The notes below the pieces were generated by a model. That model was not told the DNA's origin and made no database searches. It saw nothing but the letters and a program-made list of their open reading frames with translations. A stretch of DNA of 64,000 nucleotides, from NCBI GenBank assembly GCA_019744815.1, contig JAIEUA010000005.1, positions 1 to 64,000 on the forward strand. The letters are read 5' to 3'. The DNA comes from Phycisphaerales bacterium. GTDB lineage: Bacteria; Planctomycetota; Phycisphaerae; Phycisphaerales; UBA1924. Both the position numbers and the translations under genes were made by a program. Positions 18,872 to 27,037 of the stretch are shown here, one piece after another (the stretch's first letter is position 1; every line of letters starts with the position of its first letter).

Positions 18872-20092
18872 TTACGCGGGCACCAGCGTGCCGAGCGTCG
18901 TAGGCGTGAGCGGGAACGCCGCGGCGACCGATCTCATTTCATCAAGCGTGACCTTTGCGATGCGATCGAGCTCGGTCTCCAGCGATGAATACTTGCCCAG
19001 TGACGACCACAGTCTTCCGAGTCGCTGCATGCGATCGGAGGGACGCTCACCGCCGACGGTCGCGCCCGTGAGGATGCGGTTGCGGAGACGGTCGAGATCG
19101 TCCTGCGTCAGGCTCGCGGCCAAGTTGTCAATCTCGCCTCGGATGACCTTCTCGATCTCTTCGAGACGGGAAGGTTCGCCTGACGCGAAGATGAAGTAGT
19201 CGCCGATCCCGTCGTGAGCGTCAAAGCCGGCCTGGGCGTCCTCGGCGATGCCGGACTCGACCAGGGCCCAGTGCAGACGGCTGTTGTCCGCCGCACCCAG
19301 GACCTGTGTCAGCAGGCTCGCGGCGTAGCGGCGTTCGTCGTCGACCGCGGGTCCGGGCGACATGCCGAGCAGGTACCCGCGAGAGACCTTGGCGTCGGTG
19401 AGGGCGAGGCGTTCGATGGCTTGCTTGGCCGGGGGCTGTCGCGTGCTGCGGGTGGTGGGCTTCCACGACTGACAGAGCTGGTCGATCTGATCGCAGGCCC
19501 GATCGAAGTCCACCCGGCCGGCGAGCGACACGGTGGTGTTGTTCGCAGAGTAGCGGTCGTCGAAGTACGCACGCATCTGGCCGCTGGTCAGCGCGGTGAT
19601 GCTCTCGGCGGTGCCCAGCACGCGATGGCCCATGGGGTGGCTGGAATAGTGCCTCTCCATGACCGCTTCGTACAGGACCCAGAACGGGTTGTCCTTGTAC
19701 ATCGCGATCTCTTCGAGGATCACGCCCTTCTCGGTGTCGAAGTCGCTCTGGCGGAGAGCGGGGCGCATCATGCGGGCCAGCAGCTCGATCGCTCGGGGCA
19801 GATGCTCGGGCAGCGTCGAGGCGTAGAAGCACGTCACCTCGTGGCTGGTGTACGCGTTGTTCTTGGCGCCGATCTGGTCGAAGGCCTGGTTGAGCTGCTC
19901 GGCGGAGATGTCGGTCGTGCCCTTGAACATCATGTGCTCAAGGAAGTGGCTCACGCCCATCACATTTGTGCTCTCGTCGCGTGCCCCGGTCCGCACAAAG
20001 AAGCCCGCGGCGGAGGTGACCGCCGAGGGGTCGATCTCCGCCACGATCGTGAGCCCGTTGGAAAGCGTCCGTTGCTTGAACTCGATGGCCAT
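18872..20092 (-). CDS. M16 family zinc metallopeptidase
   Basis: 406-aa pitrilysin-family protein. The inverted zinc motif HXXEH is intact (SHFLEHMMFKGT, about residues 46-57), with the third ligand Glu in GVILEEIAMYKD. A second, inactive-type half begins about residue 190. No signal peptide is seen, so it is probably cytoplasmic and processes peptides. The start MAIEFKQRTLSNGLTIV is typical for the family. It is likely co-transcribed with the terC-like gene 21 bp downstream. Confidence 0.93.
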   Translation of the reverse strand: MAIEFKQRTLSNGLTIVAEIDPSAVTSAAGFFVRTGARDESTNVMGVSHFLEHMMFKGTTDISAEQLNQAFDQIGAKNNAYTSHEVTCFYASTLPEHLPRAIELLARMMRPALRQSDFDTEKGVILEEIAMYKDNPFWVLYEAVMERHYSSHPMGHRVLGTAESITALTSGQMRAYFDDRYSANNTTVSLAGRVDFDRACDQIDQLCQSWKPTTRSTRQPPAKQAIERLALTDAKVSRGYLLGMSPGPAVDDERRYAASLLTQVLGAADNSRLHWALVESGIAEDAQAGFDAHDGIGDYFIFASGEPSRLEEIEKVIRGEIDNLAASLTQDDLDRLRNRILTGATVGGERPSDRMQRLGRLWSSLGKYSSLETELDRIAKVTLDEMRSVAAAFPLTPTTLGTLVPA

Positions 20093-20190
20093 GGCGGGAG
20101 TTTAGTGGGTTTCAGCGAGGCCCGAGCGTGAGCGATCGGGTTTGCCAGCGCGGTCACGTGAGGGACCCGCTCGCGGACGCTCGGGGCGCA

Positions 20191-21255
20191 TCAAGCCACG
20201 TCACCGAGGCCCTTGATCGCACGCGACAGCTCGCGGCAGACTTCCTCGGGCTTCTCCGAGCCGCAGACCACGCCGCTCACCGCGATGCCGGCGCAGCCCT
20301 CGCGCACGAGCTGGCCGATGTTCTGACGGTTGATCCCGCTGATCGCGAGGTGGGGCACGCGCTTGGTCGAGGCGTCCTCGAGATACGCCTTCAGGAGATC
20401 CGGCCCGCTCAGCGAGGGCTTGGGCTTGGTGGTCGAAGGGAACATCGGTCCCAGGCCGCAGACGTCGGCGCCTTCGAGGACCGCCGCCCGTGCCTGCTCG
20501 ATGGTCGCGCACGAGATGCCCAGACGCAGGCTCGAACCGATGACCTTCCGCGCGTCGGCGATCGACATGTCGGTCTGGCCCAGGTGTACGCCGTCGGCGT
20601 TGGCGAGCATGGCAATATCGGGCCGATCGTTGATGACCACCGCCGCTCCGGCCCGACGGGCGAACTCGACGACGGTCTTGGCGCGGCCCAAGAGCTCGCG
20701 ATCGGTCAGGCCCTTCTCGCGGAGCTGGATGCAATCGGCGCCGCCCTCGATCGCCCGGTGCACGACCTCGGTCCATCGGTGATGGGTGCACAAGGACTCG
20801 GTGACCAGCACGCAGAGCGTCCACTGCGGCCCGCGCCCGCCGAAGAGAGCCAGTTCCACCTGCTTCGTCGCGTCGTAGGAGCGGTAGCGGATCTGTTCGA
20901 TCGCGCCGGCCACCGCGGACGCGCCGAGGACCTTGGCCGATTCCTCCAGCACCCGCAGGGACTCGGTCAGCCGCGAGGACGCCGCCGCGGCGAGCGCCAG
21001 CTCGGACTCGCGTTTGCCCTCGGAGGCCGTGGAGATGGAGGTCCCCACGTCGTTGGCCGCGTCCCGCCACGCCAGGATCTGTCCGCGATCGACCGGCAAC
21101 TGCCCGAGCGCCAGCGTGATGTCGTGGCGCAGCTGCTTGAGCGTCGACGACAGCGCGGCGTGGCTCAGCCTCAGCCTGGCGAGGTCCTCAAGAACCCTCA
21201 GGCCCTCTCGGGCACGGTTGGCGTTGGCGTCGATGACTCGGAGAATCGCGGACAT
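20191..21255 (-). CDS. thiE: ThiD2-ThiE fusion, thiamine-phosphate synthase
   Basis: 354-aa bifunctional thiamine-pathway protein. Residues about 1-145 are a ThiD2-type domain (DANANRAREGLRVLEDLARL and a second half with RLTESLRVLEESAK). This family is proposed to supply HMP-phosphate kinase activity where ThiD is absent. Residues about 150-354 are the TIM-barrel ThiE, which joins HMP-PP and thiazole phosphate: DCIQLREKGL, VINDRPDIA, DGVHLGQTD and AISGINRQNI are all present. The ATG at 21255 is where the first domain starts. No TPP riboswitch was recognised upstream; the divergent pgl gene starts 62 bp away. Confidence 0.93.
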   Translation of the reverse strand: MSAILRVIDANANRAREGLRVLEDLARLRLSHAALSSTLKQLRHDITLALGQLPVDRGQILAWRDAANDVGTSISTASEGKRESELALAAAASSRLTESLRVLEESAKVLGASAVAGAIEQIRYRSYDATKQVELALFGGRGPQWTLCVLVTESLCTHHRWTEVVHRAIEGGADCIQLREKGLTDRELLGRAKTVVEFARRAGAAVVINDRPDIAMLANADGVHLGQTDMSIADARKVIGSSLRLGISCATIEQARAAVLEGADVCGLGPMFPSTTKPKPSLSGPDLLKAYLEDASTKRVPHLAISGINRQNIGQLVREGCAGIAVSGVVCGSEKPEEVCRELSRAIKGLGDVA

Positions 21256-21317
21256 TCGCAGGGAGGCTATCCGCTCTGAGTCGTGGAGGCTTGCTACGTT
21301 CTGCCGTCGAGACCCGC

Positions 21318-22154
21318 ATGCCCGACCACTCCCCACGAGATTCCCGCGATTTCAACGCTTCCGACGCCACCAAGCGGCTGCCCAAGCTGCCGGGCGTGGT
21401 CGTGGCTCGCCCCTCGCCCGATGAGCTCATGGACGCGCTGGCCGCGGATCTGTTTCTCCAGAGCCTCGCCTGTGTGCGGCAGTTCGGCGACTTTCACCTG
21501 GCGCTCAGCGTCTGGCCCGAGGCCGAGCCGTTCTTTCTGCGGTTGCTCTACGACCCCCGATTCCGCGAGCTCCCTTGGACGCGCACCCATCTGTGGATCG
21601 TTGAGGAGACCTCGCCGCCCTCGCGTGGGGCCGTGCTCCAGGACGCAATCGTCAGCCATTCGGACATCCCCGACCAACAGGTCCACCGCATGACCGGGGC
21701 TTCCGAGCACGAGCTCGCTTCGGGGTATGAGGCGGCCCTCAAAGAAACGCTCGGCTGGCGCGAGAAAGGGCACGATCGACTCGACTTTGCTCTGCTCCCC
21801 GTGATGGCGCAAGGCGAGACCCACGGCGTCGAGCTTCGCGTGCCCGATGCGCCCTTGGTGGCTCCGCTGGATGGCGCCGCCGCGATGTCCGCTCGCCTGC
21901 TCAACGCGACTCGATTTGTCGCGATGCTCGCTCTGGGCGGGGGCAGCGCCGACGCGATCCGCCAGATCGATTTGTCTCCCCGGCGTGCGAAGGACGCGAT
22001 GATTCCCGGCGCACGCCTGCACGCCGCCGATCTGCGACTCCTCGGCGGCGAGCTCCGCTGGTACATCGATCACAGCGTCTGCGACGATGCCCCCGCGCTC
22101 CCGCCGATCCCGCTCGACGGCGAGCCGCCCGGCACCAGCGGCGGAGGAGTCTGA
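21318..22154 (+). CDS. pgl: 6-phosphogluconolactonase-like protein
   Basis: 278-aa protein of the 6PGL / glucosamine-phosphate isomerase superfamily, second step of the oxidative pentose phosphate pathway. The pattern fits: DFHLALSVWPEAEPFFLRLL in place of the sugar-binding strand, the LPWTRTHLWIVEE strand, then SHSDIPDQQVHRM and YEAALKETLGW. It is divergent. The usual ALSGG loop is ALSVWPE, and the DERxVP acidic motif is VEETSPP, so I am less sure of catalysis. A Met nine codons upstream (21291) is an alternative start. It overlaps the pseudouridine synthase ribosome-binding site (GGAGGAG). Confidence 0.72.
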   Translation: MPDHSPRDSRDFNASDATKRLPKLPGVVVARPSPDELMDALAADLFLQSLACVRQFGDFHLALSVWPEAEPFFLRLLYDPRFRELPWTRTHLWIVEETSPPSRGAVLQDAIVSHSDIPDQQVHRMTGASEHELASGYEAALKETLGWREKGHDRLDFALLPVMAQGETHGVELRVPDAPLVAPLDGAAAMSARLLNATRFVAMLALGGGSADAIRQIDLSPRRAKDAMIPGARLHAADLRLLGGELRWYIDHSVCDDAPALPPIPLDGEPPGTSGGGV

Positions 22155-22157
22155 TCC

Positions 22158-22928
22158 ATGGCCAACTACTCCGTCGAGCCCAACGACAAAGTCGTCTTCC
22201 GCATCGCCTACCAGGACGAGCACCTGCTCGTGGTCGACAAGCCCACCAAGATCGTCTCCACCCCCGGGGTCGGTCACGAGCGATCCTCTCTGCTCAGCGG
22301 GCTGTTTGCCGCCTTTGGCAACGAGCTCCAGAATCTCGGCAAGGACCGCGATTTCGGCATGCTCCACCGCCTGGATCGCGAGACCAGCGGGCTTCTGATC
22401 GTCGGACGACGAAAGTCCTCCTACGACGCCCTGCGTGCCCTCTTCGAAGCTCGCGAGATCAAGAAGTTCTACCTCGCGCTCGTCGCCAACGCGCCGCGCC
22501 AGCAGAGCGGCGTGATCCGCAAGCCCATCGCAGAGACTCGCGCCGGCTCGATCCCCAAGAACGGCGAGATGAAGCTCGCCAAGCTCAGCGGCAACGGCAA
22601 GCCCGCCGTCACCGCGTACCGCGTCCTCGCCAAGGGACCAGCGGCAAGCCTTTTGGAGTGCCGCGCGGTCACGGGGCGGCTGCATCAGCTCCGCGTCCAC
22701 CTGGAGTCGATCGGTTGCCCGATCTTCGGGGACGACCTGTACGCCCCGCCACCGGTCGCCGCGGGCGCTGCGAGGCTTGCCTTGCACGCCCACCGCGTGG
22801 CCTTCACGCACCCGATGACGGGCGAAGGGGTGGACATTCGCTCGCCTTTGCCCAAGGACCTCCGCCACGTCGCCAAGCGGTTCTCCATCGACCTGGGCTC
22901 GCTGGCGGATCAACCGGACGGGTTCTGA
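22158..22928 (+). CDS. RluA-family pseudouridine synthase
   Basis: 256-aa RNA-modifying enzyme that isomerises uridine in rRNA or tRNA. The catalytic motif is HRLDRETSGLL with Asp73, followed by KFYLALV and the C-terminal GRLHQLRVHLESIGCPIFGDDLY. No S4 domain is present, so it resembles the short RluA/TruC group; the exact target site cannot be told. A strong GGAGGAG at the end of pgl precedes the ATG with only 3 bp between genes. Confidence 0.93.
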   Translation: MANYSVEPNDKVVFRIAYQDEHLLVVDKPTKIVSTPGVGHERSSLLSGLFAAFGNELQNLGKDRDFGMLHRLDRETSGLLIVGRRKSSYDALRALFEAREIKKFYLALVANAPRQQSGVIRKPIAETRAGSIPKNGEMKLAKLSGNGKPAVTAYRVLAKGPAASLLECRAVTGRLHQLRVHLESIGCPIFGDDLYAPPPVAAGAARLALHAHRVAFTHPMTGEGVDIRSPLPKDLRHVAKRFSIDLGSLADQPDGF

Positions 22929-23099
22929 ACCCGGAATGGTGCTCGTTCGGTCGCGGCCAGCCCGGGAGCCGCGTAGAATCCTTGTCTGGTGCCGCGGGCC
23001 CTCCCCGGAGGATTGTCCAAGGCGCTGGTTCATGGTCTGTTGGGTTCCCAAAGCGGTCACGAGCTGCCCCATATCGGGTCGGCCGCCGGAGATGGTCTG

Positions 23100-24137
23100 A
23101 TGCCTGCTGAACTGATGTTGCCGGAAATGGGCCTCGAGCCGATGGGCGGCGGATCGCTGCGCGAGATCCAGTTCCGCGAGGCCCTTCGCGAGGCCATGTC
23201 CGAGGAAATGCGTCGCGACGACCGCATCTTCCTGATGGGCGAGGAAGTCGCGCAGTACAACGGCGCGTACAAGGTCAGCCAGGGCATGCTCGACGAGTTC
23301 GGGCCTCAGCGGATCATCGACTCCCCGATCTCCGAGAACGGCTTCGCCGGCCTCGCGGTCGGCGCTGCGATGTACGGGCTGCGTCCGATCATCGAATTCA
23401 TGTCATGGTCCTTCAGCCTCGTCGCGGCGGACCAGATCCTGAACAACGTGCCGAAGATGCTTTACATGTCCGGCGGGCAGTGGGGCTGTCCGGTCGTCTT
23501 CCGCGGCAACGACGGCGCCGGCGGCCAGCTCGGCTCGACCCACTCTTGGTGCGTCGAAGGCCTCTACGCCAACGTCCCCGGCGTCAAGATCGTCATCCCG
23601 AGCAACCCCTATGACGCCAAGGGCCTGCTCAAGACGGCTATCCGCGACGACGACCCGACCTTCTTCCTCGAGTCCGAGCGCATGCTCGGCGACAAGGGCC
23701 ACGTCGGCGCCGGTGAGTACACCATTCCATTCGGCAAGGCCGCCCTCCGGCGACAGGGCAGCGACTGCACCGTCGTCTCCTTCGGCCGCCCGGTGAACTT
23801 CTGCATCGACGCCGCGGACGAGCTCAAGAAGGAAGGCATCCACGTCGACGTGCTCGACATGCGGACGATCCGTCCGCTGGACATCGACTCGATCCTCGAC
23901 AGCATCAAGAAAACCGGCCGCATCGTGGTGGTGGACCAGTGCTGGCCGTTCGCGTCGGTGGCGTCGGAAGTCGTGACCCAGGTCTGCGAGCGTGGGTTCG
24001 ATTACCTCGATCACCAGCCGCTGCGTGTGAACACCGAGGACGTGCCGACGCCGTACGCGAAGAACCTGGAGGCGCTGTATCTGCCGCACAAGGGCAAGAT
24101 CATGGCGGCGGTGAAGAGCAGCCTTGGGAGGCTGTAA
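23100..24137 (+). CDS. pdhB: Pyruvate dehydrogenase E1 component, beta subunit
   Basis: Beta chain of the alpha2beta2 thiamine-diphosphate E1 of a 2-oxoacid dehydrogenase. It shows the family landmarks EEVAQYNGAYKVSQGM, DSPISENGFAGLAVGAAM, the central GGQLGSTHSW and the C-terminal transketolase domain (CTVVSFG, VDVLDMRTIRPLD). I chose 23100 because GGAG lies eight bases upstream; an upstream start at 22989 would add 37 non-conserved residues. The alpha subunit is not adjacent (the preceding gene is a pseudouridine synthase), whereas E2 lies 700 bp downstream. By neighbourhood pyruvate is the likely substrate; branched-chain complexes cannot be fully excluded. Confidence 0.93.
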   Translation: MPAELMLPEMGLEPMGGGSLREIQFREALREAMSEEMRRDDRIFLMGEEVAQYNGAYKVSQGMLDEFGPQRIIDSPISENGFAGLAVGAAMYGLRPIIEFMSWSFSLVAADQILNNVPKMLYMSGGQWGCPVVFRGNDGAGGQLGSTHSWCVEGLYANVPGVKIVIPSNPYDAKGLLKTAIRDDDPTFFLESERMLGDKGHVGAGEYTIPFGKAALRRQGSDCTVVSFGRPVNFCIDAADELKKEGIHVDVLDMRTIRPLDIDSILDSIKKTGRIVVVDQCWPFASVASEVVTQVCERGFDYLDHQPLRVNTEDVPTPYAKNLEALYLPHKGKIMAAVKSSLGRL

Positions 24138-24189
24138 AGCTCAAAGCAGCAAGGCGAGAAAGCTCACATCGGAAGGAACCGGCGAGCCC

Positions 24190-24831
24190 GTGGCTCACGC
24201 AAAGGTCAACATCCCGGCGAGACTGGCATACGCGGAGACGCTTCGGCACCTCGCGTCGGGGTTGATCACCGTTGACGAGCACTATTCGTCGTACTGCCGC
24301 ATTTGCAAGTTCTACGGAGCGGACGCTGCTGTTGATGAGATTTGCGAGATGGTGGTTGCGACAGTGGATAGTCCCTTCCACTCCGGACGCCTTCGCGGTG
24401 CACACCGAATGTCGCCCGAGGTTCGCCGATACGTTGCTCAATGCGTGCTGCTCTTACGGGTGTCGAGATCAGCAGAGGCATGTAACTGGGCGACCGAAGC
24501 GGCACGCCTCGAATCGCGAGGTGACGGCCGATGGAGTTTCCAGATTGTCTGGGGCTGTTGTTTTCTGGCCCCCGTCGCGCTCGCATGCGCTGGCTTCGGG
24601 CGGGCAGCGGCGGCTTGTGTCGCTGCGTGGCTTGCTCTTGGACTGGGGGTTGCGGTCACGCATGAGGTCCGCTCGTACCTGGGACGGCGGCGGCAAGGCG
24701 AGCCGGTTGTCGCTCGCGGCGCTCAGTTCAATTTACTGAACTGCTGGCCTTTTCCGTCCCGCGAATCCCTGACCGCCGCTCGTCAGAACCCGACGTACCT
24801 TTGCGGCGTTCGTTCTGTTTCCCTCGCCTGA
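24190..24831 (+). CDS. Hypothetical membrane protein between pdhB and pdhC
   Basis: 213-aa reading from a GTG start at 24190. The N-terminal half (LRHLASGLITVDEHY ... MSPEVRRYVAQCVLLLR) resembles a family of short planctomycete proteins with an ITNDEFE-type motif. The C-terminal half has two hydrophobic segments (WGCCFLAPVALACAGFG and AAACVAAWLALGLGVAV). Codon use is less G/C-biased at third positions than in pdhB and pdhC, which suggests a younger or faster-evolving gene. It ends 18 bp before pdhC on the same strand. The start is uncertain: a TTG at 24124 would overlap pdhB. Function unknown. Confidence 0.62.
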   Translation: MAHAKVNIPARLAYAETLRHLASGLITVDEHYSSYCRICKFYGADAAVDEICEMVVATVDSPFHSGRLRGAHRMSPEVRRYVAQCVLLLRVSRSAEACNWATEAARLESRGDGRWSFQIVWGCCFLAPVALACAGFGRAAAACVAAWLALGLGVAVTHEVRSYLGRRRQGEPVVARGAQFNLLNCWPFPSRESLTAARQNPTYLCGVRSVSLA

Positions 24832-24849
24832 ACTGATTGAGATTGCACC

Positions 24850-26247
24850 ATGCCGATCAAGATTGAAATGCCCCGGTTGTCCGACACCATGCAGGCGGGA
24901 ACCGTCGTGAAGTGGAACGTCAAAGAAGGCCAGAAGGTCAAGAGCGGCGACGCGCTCGCTGACATCGAGACCGACAAGGCCACGATGGAGCTTCAGTCCT
25001 TCGAGGACGGCACGGTTGCAGTGATCCCGGTGCCCGAGGGGCAGAACGTTCCGATCGGCACCGTGATTCTCGTGCTTGCGGGCGCGGGTGAAGACGTCGC
25101 CTCTGTGAAGTCGCAGTACGCCGCGGGTGGTTCGACCGCAGCGGCTCCTGCGACCAAGGCCGCCACCGCGTCGGGCGGGTCCGCGTCGCAGGTTTCGTCC
25201 TCCAGCGGCTCGGTCGCCGTGCTCGATGCTCCGGCGTCGAACGGCACAAGCCACGGCAACCACGGCGGGCGCATTTTCGCCAGCCCGCTGGCCAAGAAGA
25301 TTGCCGCCGAATCCAACGTCGATCTCGGTTCGCTGCGTGGCTCCGGCCCCGCCGGCCGCATCATCCGCAAGGACGTGGAGGCCGCGATCAGCTCCGGCGC
25401 GACCAGTGCCGCCGGCCGCGTTGCTTCGAGCGCCGGCTCGGCTCGTGACCTCGCGACCCGCGTCGAACAGCCCGCCAAGCCGACCCGCAACGTGCCCGCC
25501 GTGCTGCCGTCTGTCGGCGCGACCCTCACGCCGCGCACGATCCAGCTCTCCAATATGCGCAAGACCATCGCCAAGCGATTGGTCGAGAGCAAGACGACGA
25601 TCCCGCACTACCAGGTCAGCGTCGAGGTCGACATGGACGCCCTCGTCGCCCTCCGCACTCAGCTCAACGAGCAGCTCGGCACGCAGGGTGTCAAGCTCAG
25701 CGTCAACGACTTCCTCGTCCGCGCCTGCGCCCTGGCGATGCACCAGCACCCATACGTGAACGCCAAGTGGGTCGGCACGCCCGGCAACGAGACCATCGAG
25801 TTCCTCGGCGAGGTCAACGTCGGCGTCGCGATCGCGCTGCCCGTGGCCGAGGACGGCAGCGGCGGCGGCCTCGTCGTCGCCACGCTCCGCAACGCCGATG
25901 TGCTGGGCCTCCGACAGATCAGCGGCGAGACCAAGCGTCTGGCCGACAAGGCCCGCAACAAGGGCCTGTCCGTCGAGGACATGTCGGACTCGACCTTCAC
26001 CATCAGCAACCTGGGCATGTTCGGCGTGGACAACTTCACGGCGATCATCAACCCGCCCAACGTCGCCATCCTCGCCGCGGGCGGCGCGATCCAGAAGCCG
26101 GTCGTCCGCAACAACCAGATCGTCCCCGGTCATGTGATGAACCTGACCATGAGCAGCGACCACCGCGTCATCGACGGCGCGATGGCGGCTCAGTATCTCG
26201 CGACCGTCAAGGGGCTGCTCGAGAAGCCGGCGACGCTGCTGGTGTAA
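24850..26247 (+). CDS. pdhC: Dihydrolipoyl acetyltransferase (PDH E2)
   Basis: 465-aa core acyltransferase of the pyruvate dehydrogenase complex. One N-terminal lipoyl domain carries the modified Lys in DIETDKATME. An Ala/Ser-rich flexible linker is followed by the peripheral subunit-binding domain (ASPLAKKIAAE ... GSGPAGRIIRKDV, about residues 140-182). The catalytic domain ends with the active-site motif SSDHRVIDGAMAA. Everything expected of an active E2 is present. It pairs with pdhB upstream; no E3 gene is visible in the window. Confidence 0.96.
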   Translation: MPIKIEMPRLSDTMQAGTVVKWNVKEGQKVKSGDALADIETDKATMELQSFEDGTVAVIPVPEGQNVPIGTVILVLAGAGEDVASVKSQYAAGGSTAAAPATKAATASGGSASQVSSSSGSVAVLDAPASNGTSHGNHGGRIFASPLAKKIAAESNVDLGSLRGSGPAGRIIRKDVEAAISSGATSAAGRVASSAGSARDLATRVEQPAKPTRNVPAVLPSVGATLTPRTIQLSNMRKTIAKRLVESKTTIPHYQVSVEVDMDALVALRTQLNEQLGTQGVKLSVNDFLVRACALAMHQHPYVNAKWVGTPGNETIEFLGEVNVGVAIALPVAEDGSGGGLVVATLRNADVLGLRQISGETKRLADKARNKGLSVEDMSDSTFTISNLGMFGVDNFTAIINPPNVAILAAGGAIQKPVVRNNQIVPGHVMNLTMSSDHRVIDGAMAAQYLATVKGLLEKPATLLV

Positions 26248-26267
26248 GCGATCTCACGGGTCGCCTC

Positions 26268-26368
26268 GGGTGCCACTGCTTGACCGGCTCGGCGGTCAAG
26301 CAGTGTGAAGGCCCACGATCTCACTGCAGCCGCACGGCTTGGCCCAGAGCTGCCAAGCCGTGGCACCC
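26268..26368. repeat. Composite palindromic element, family D
   Basis: Outer arms GGGTGCCAC (26268-26276) and GTGGCACCC (26360-26368) enclose two perfect hairpins: 26274-26286 with 26293-26305 (13 bp), and 26333-26343 with 26352-26362 (11 bp). There is no T-run. The same architecture of GGTGCCAC ends around internal hairpins occurs at 31804-31915. It occupies most of the gap between pdhC and the convergent response-regulator gene. Confidence 0.7.
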
Positions 26369-26398
26369 CAAGACTTGAGCCCCCCGACCGCGATCCGC

Positions 26399-27037
26399 TC
26401 AGAACCCGCCCGCCACCATCCACTCGCTCGGCTTGCAGTCCATCGCTCCAGCGATCGCCAGCAGCGATTCCAGACTCGGCAGGTGCGTGCCGCGTTCGAT
26501 CGAGCTGAGCTGGCTCACGCTGACGCCGCTGGCGTCGGAAAGTTCCTTGAGCGTCCATGCTTTTTCGGTGCGGGCGAGGCGGATGTGCTTGCCAAGCTCG
26601 GCCCGCAGCCGATCCTGCGGCCGCTGACCCAGCCCCAGCGTCGCGGTCGCCTGAGACAGCACTCGCCGCAGCTCCACGAGCGAGAACGGCTTGGCGAGGT
26701 AATCGAAGACATCGCGTTTGAAGGTCTCCCGCATCGAGTCCATCGACGGGTAGCCGGTCACGACCACGACCGCCAGCTTGCTCCACCGCTTGCGGATCTC
26801 CTCAAGCACCGTCTCGCCCGACTCGCGGCCCATCTTGATGTCCAGCAGCACCACGTCCGGCAGCCGCTGCTCGCAGGCACTGAAGAGCTCCGCCGAGCTC
26901 ACGCACGCCCGCACGTCGTGCCCGTCGGCCTCCAGCACCGAGCGAATGTACTGGCGGAAATCCTCGTCGTCGTCGAGGCAGACGATCGACAGCCGGGGCT
27001 GCCCGGAAATCGCGGGATTGGTTTCGATGGGCGTCAT
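26399..27037 (-). CDS. Response regulator with XRE-type HTH output
   Basis: 212-aa two-component regulator. The receiver domain (about residues 14-130) has the acidic pocket LDDDED, phospho-acceptor Asp66 (VVLLDIKMG), Thr94 and Lys116 (LAKPF). A Cro/CI-type helix-turn-helix (about residues 148-205, TLKELSDASGVSVSQLSSIERG) follows. Receivers are far more often joined to OmpR, NarL or Fis-type DNA-binding domains, so the REC-XRE pairing is uncommon. The ATG overlaps the stop of the sensor kinase gene (ATGA), so both are made together and are almost certainly cognate. Confidence 0.93.
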   Translation of the reverse strand: MTPIETNPAISGQPRLSIVCLDDDEDFRQYIRSVLEADGHDVRACVSSAELFSACEQRLPDVVLLDIKMGRESGETVLEEIRKRWSKLAVVVVTGYPSMDSMRETFKRDVFDYLAKPFSLVELRRVLSQATATLGLGQRPQDRLRAELGKHIRLARTEKAWTLKELSDASGVSVSQLSSIERGTHLPSLESLLAIAGAMDCKPSEWMVAGGF

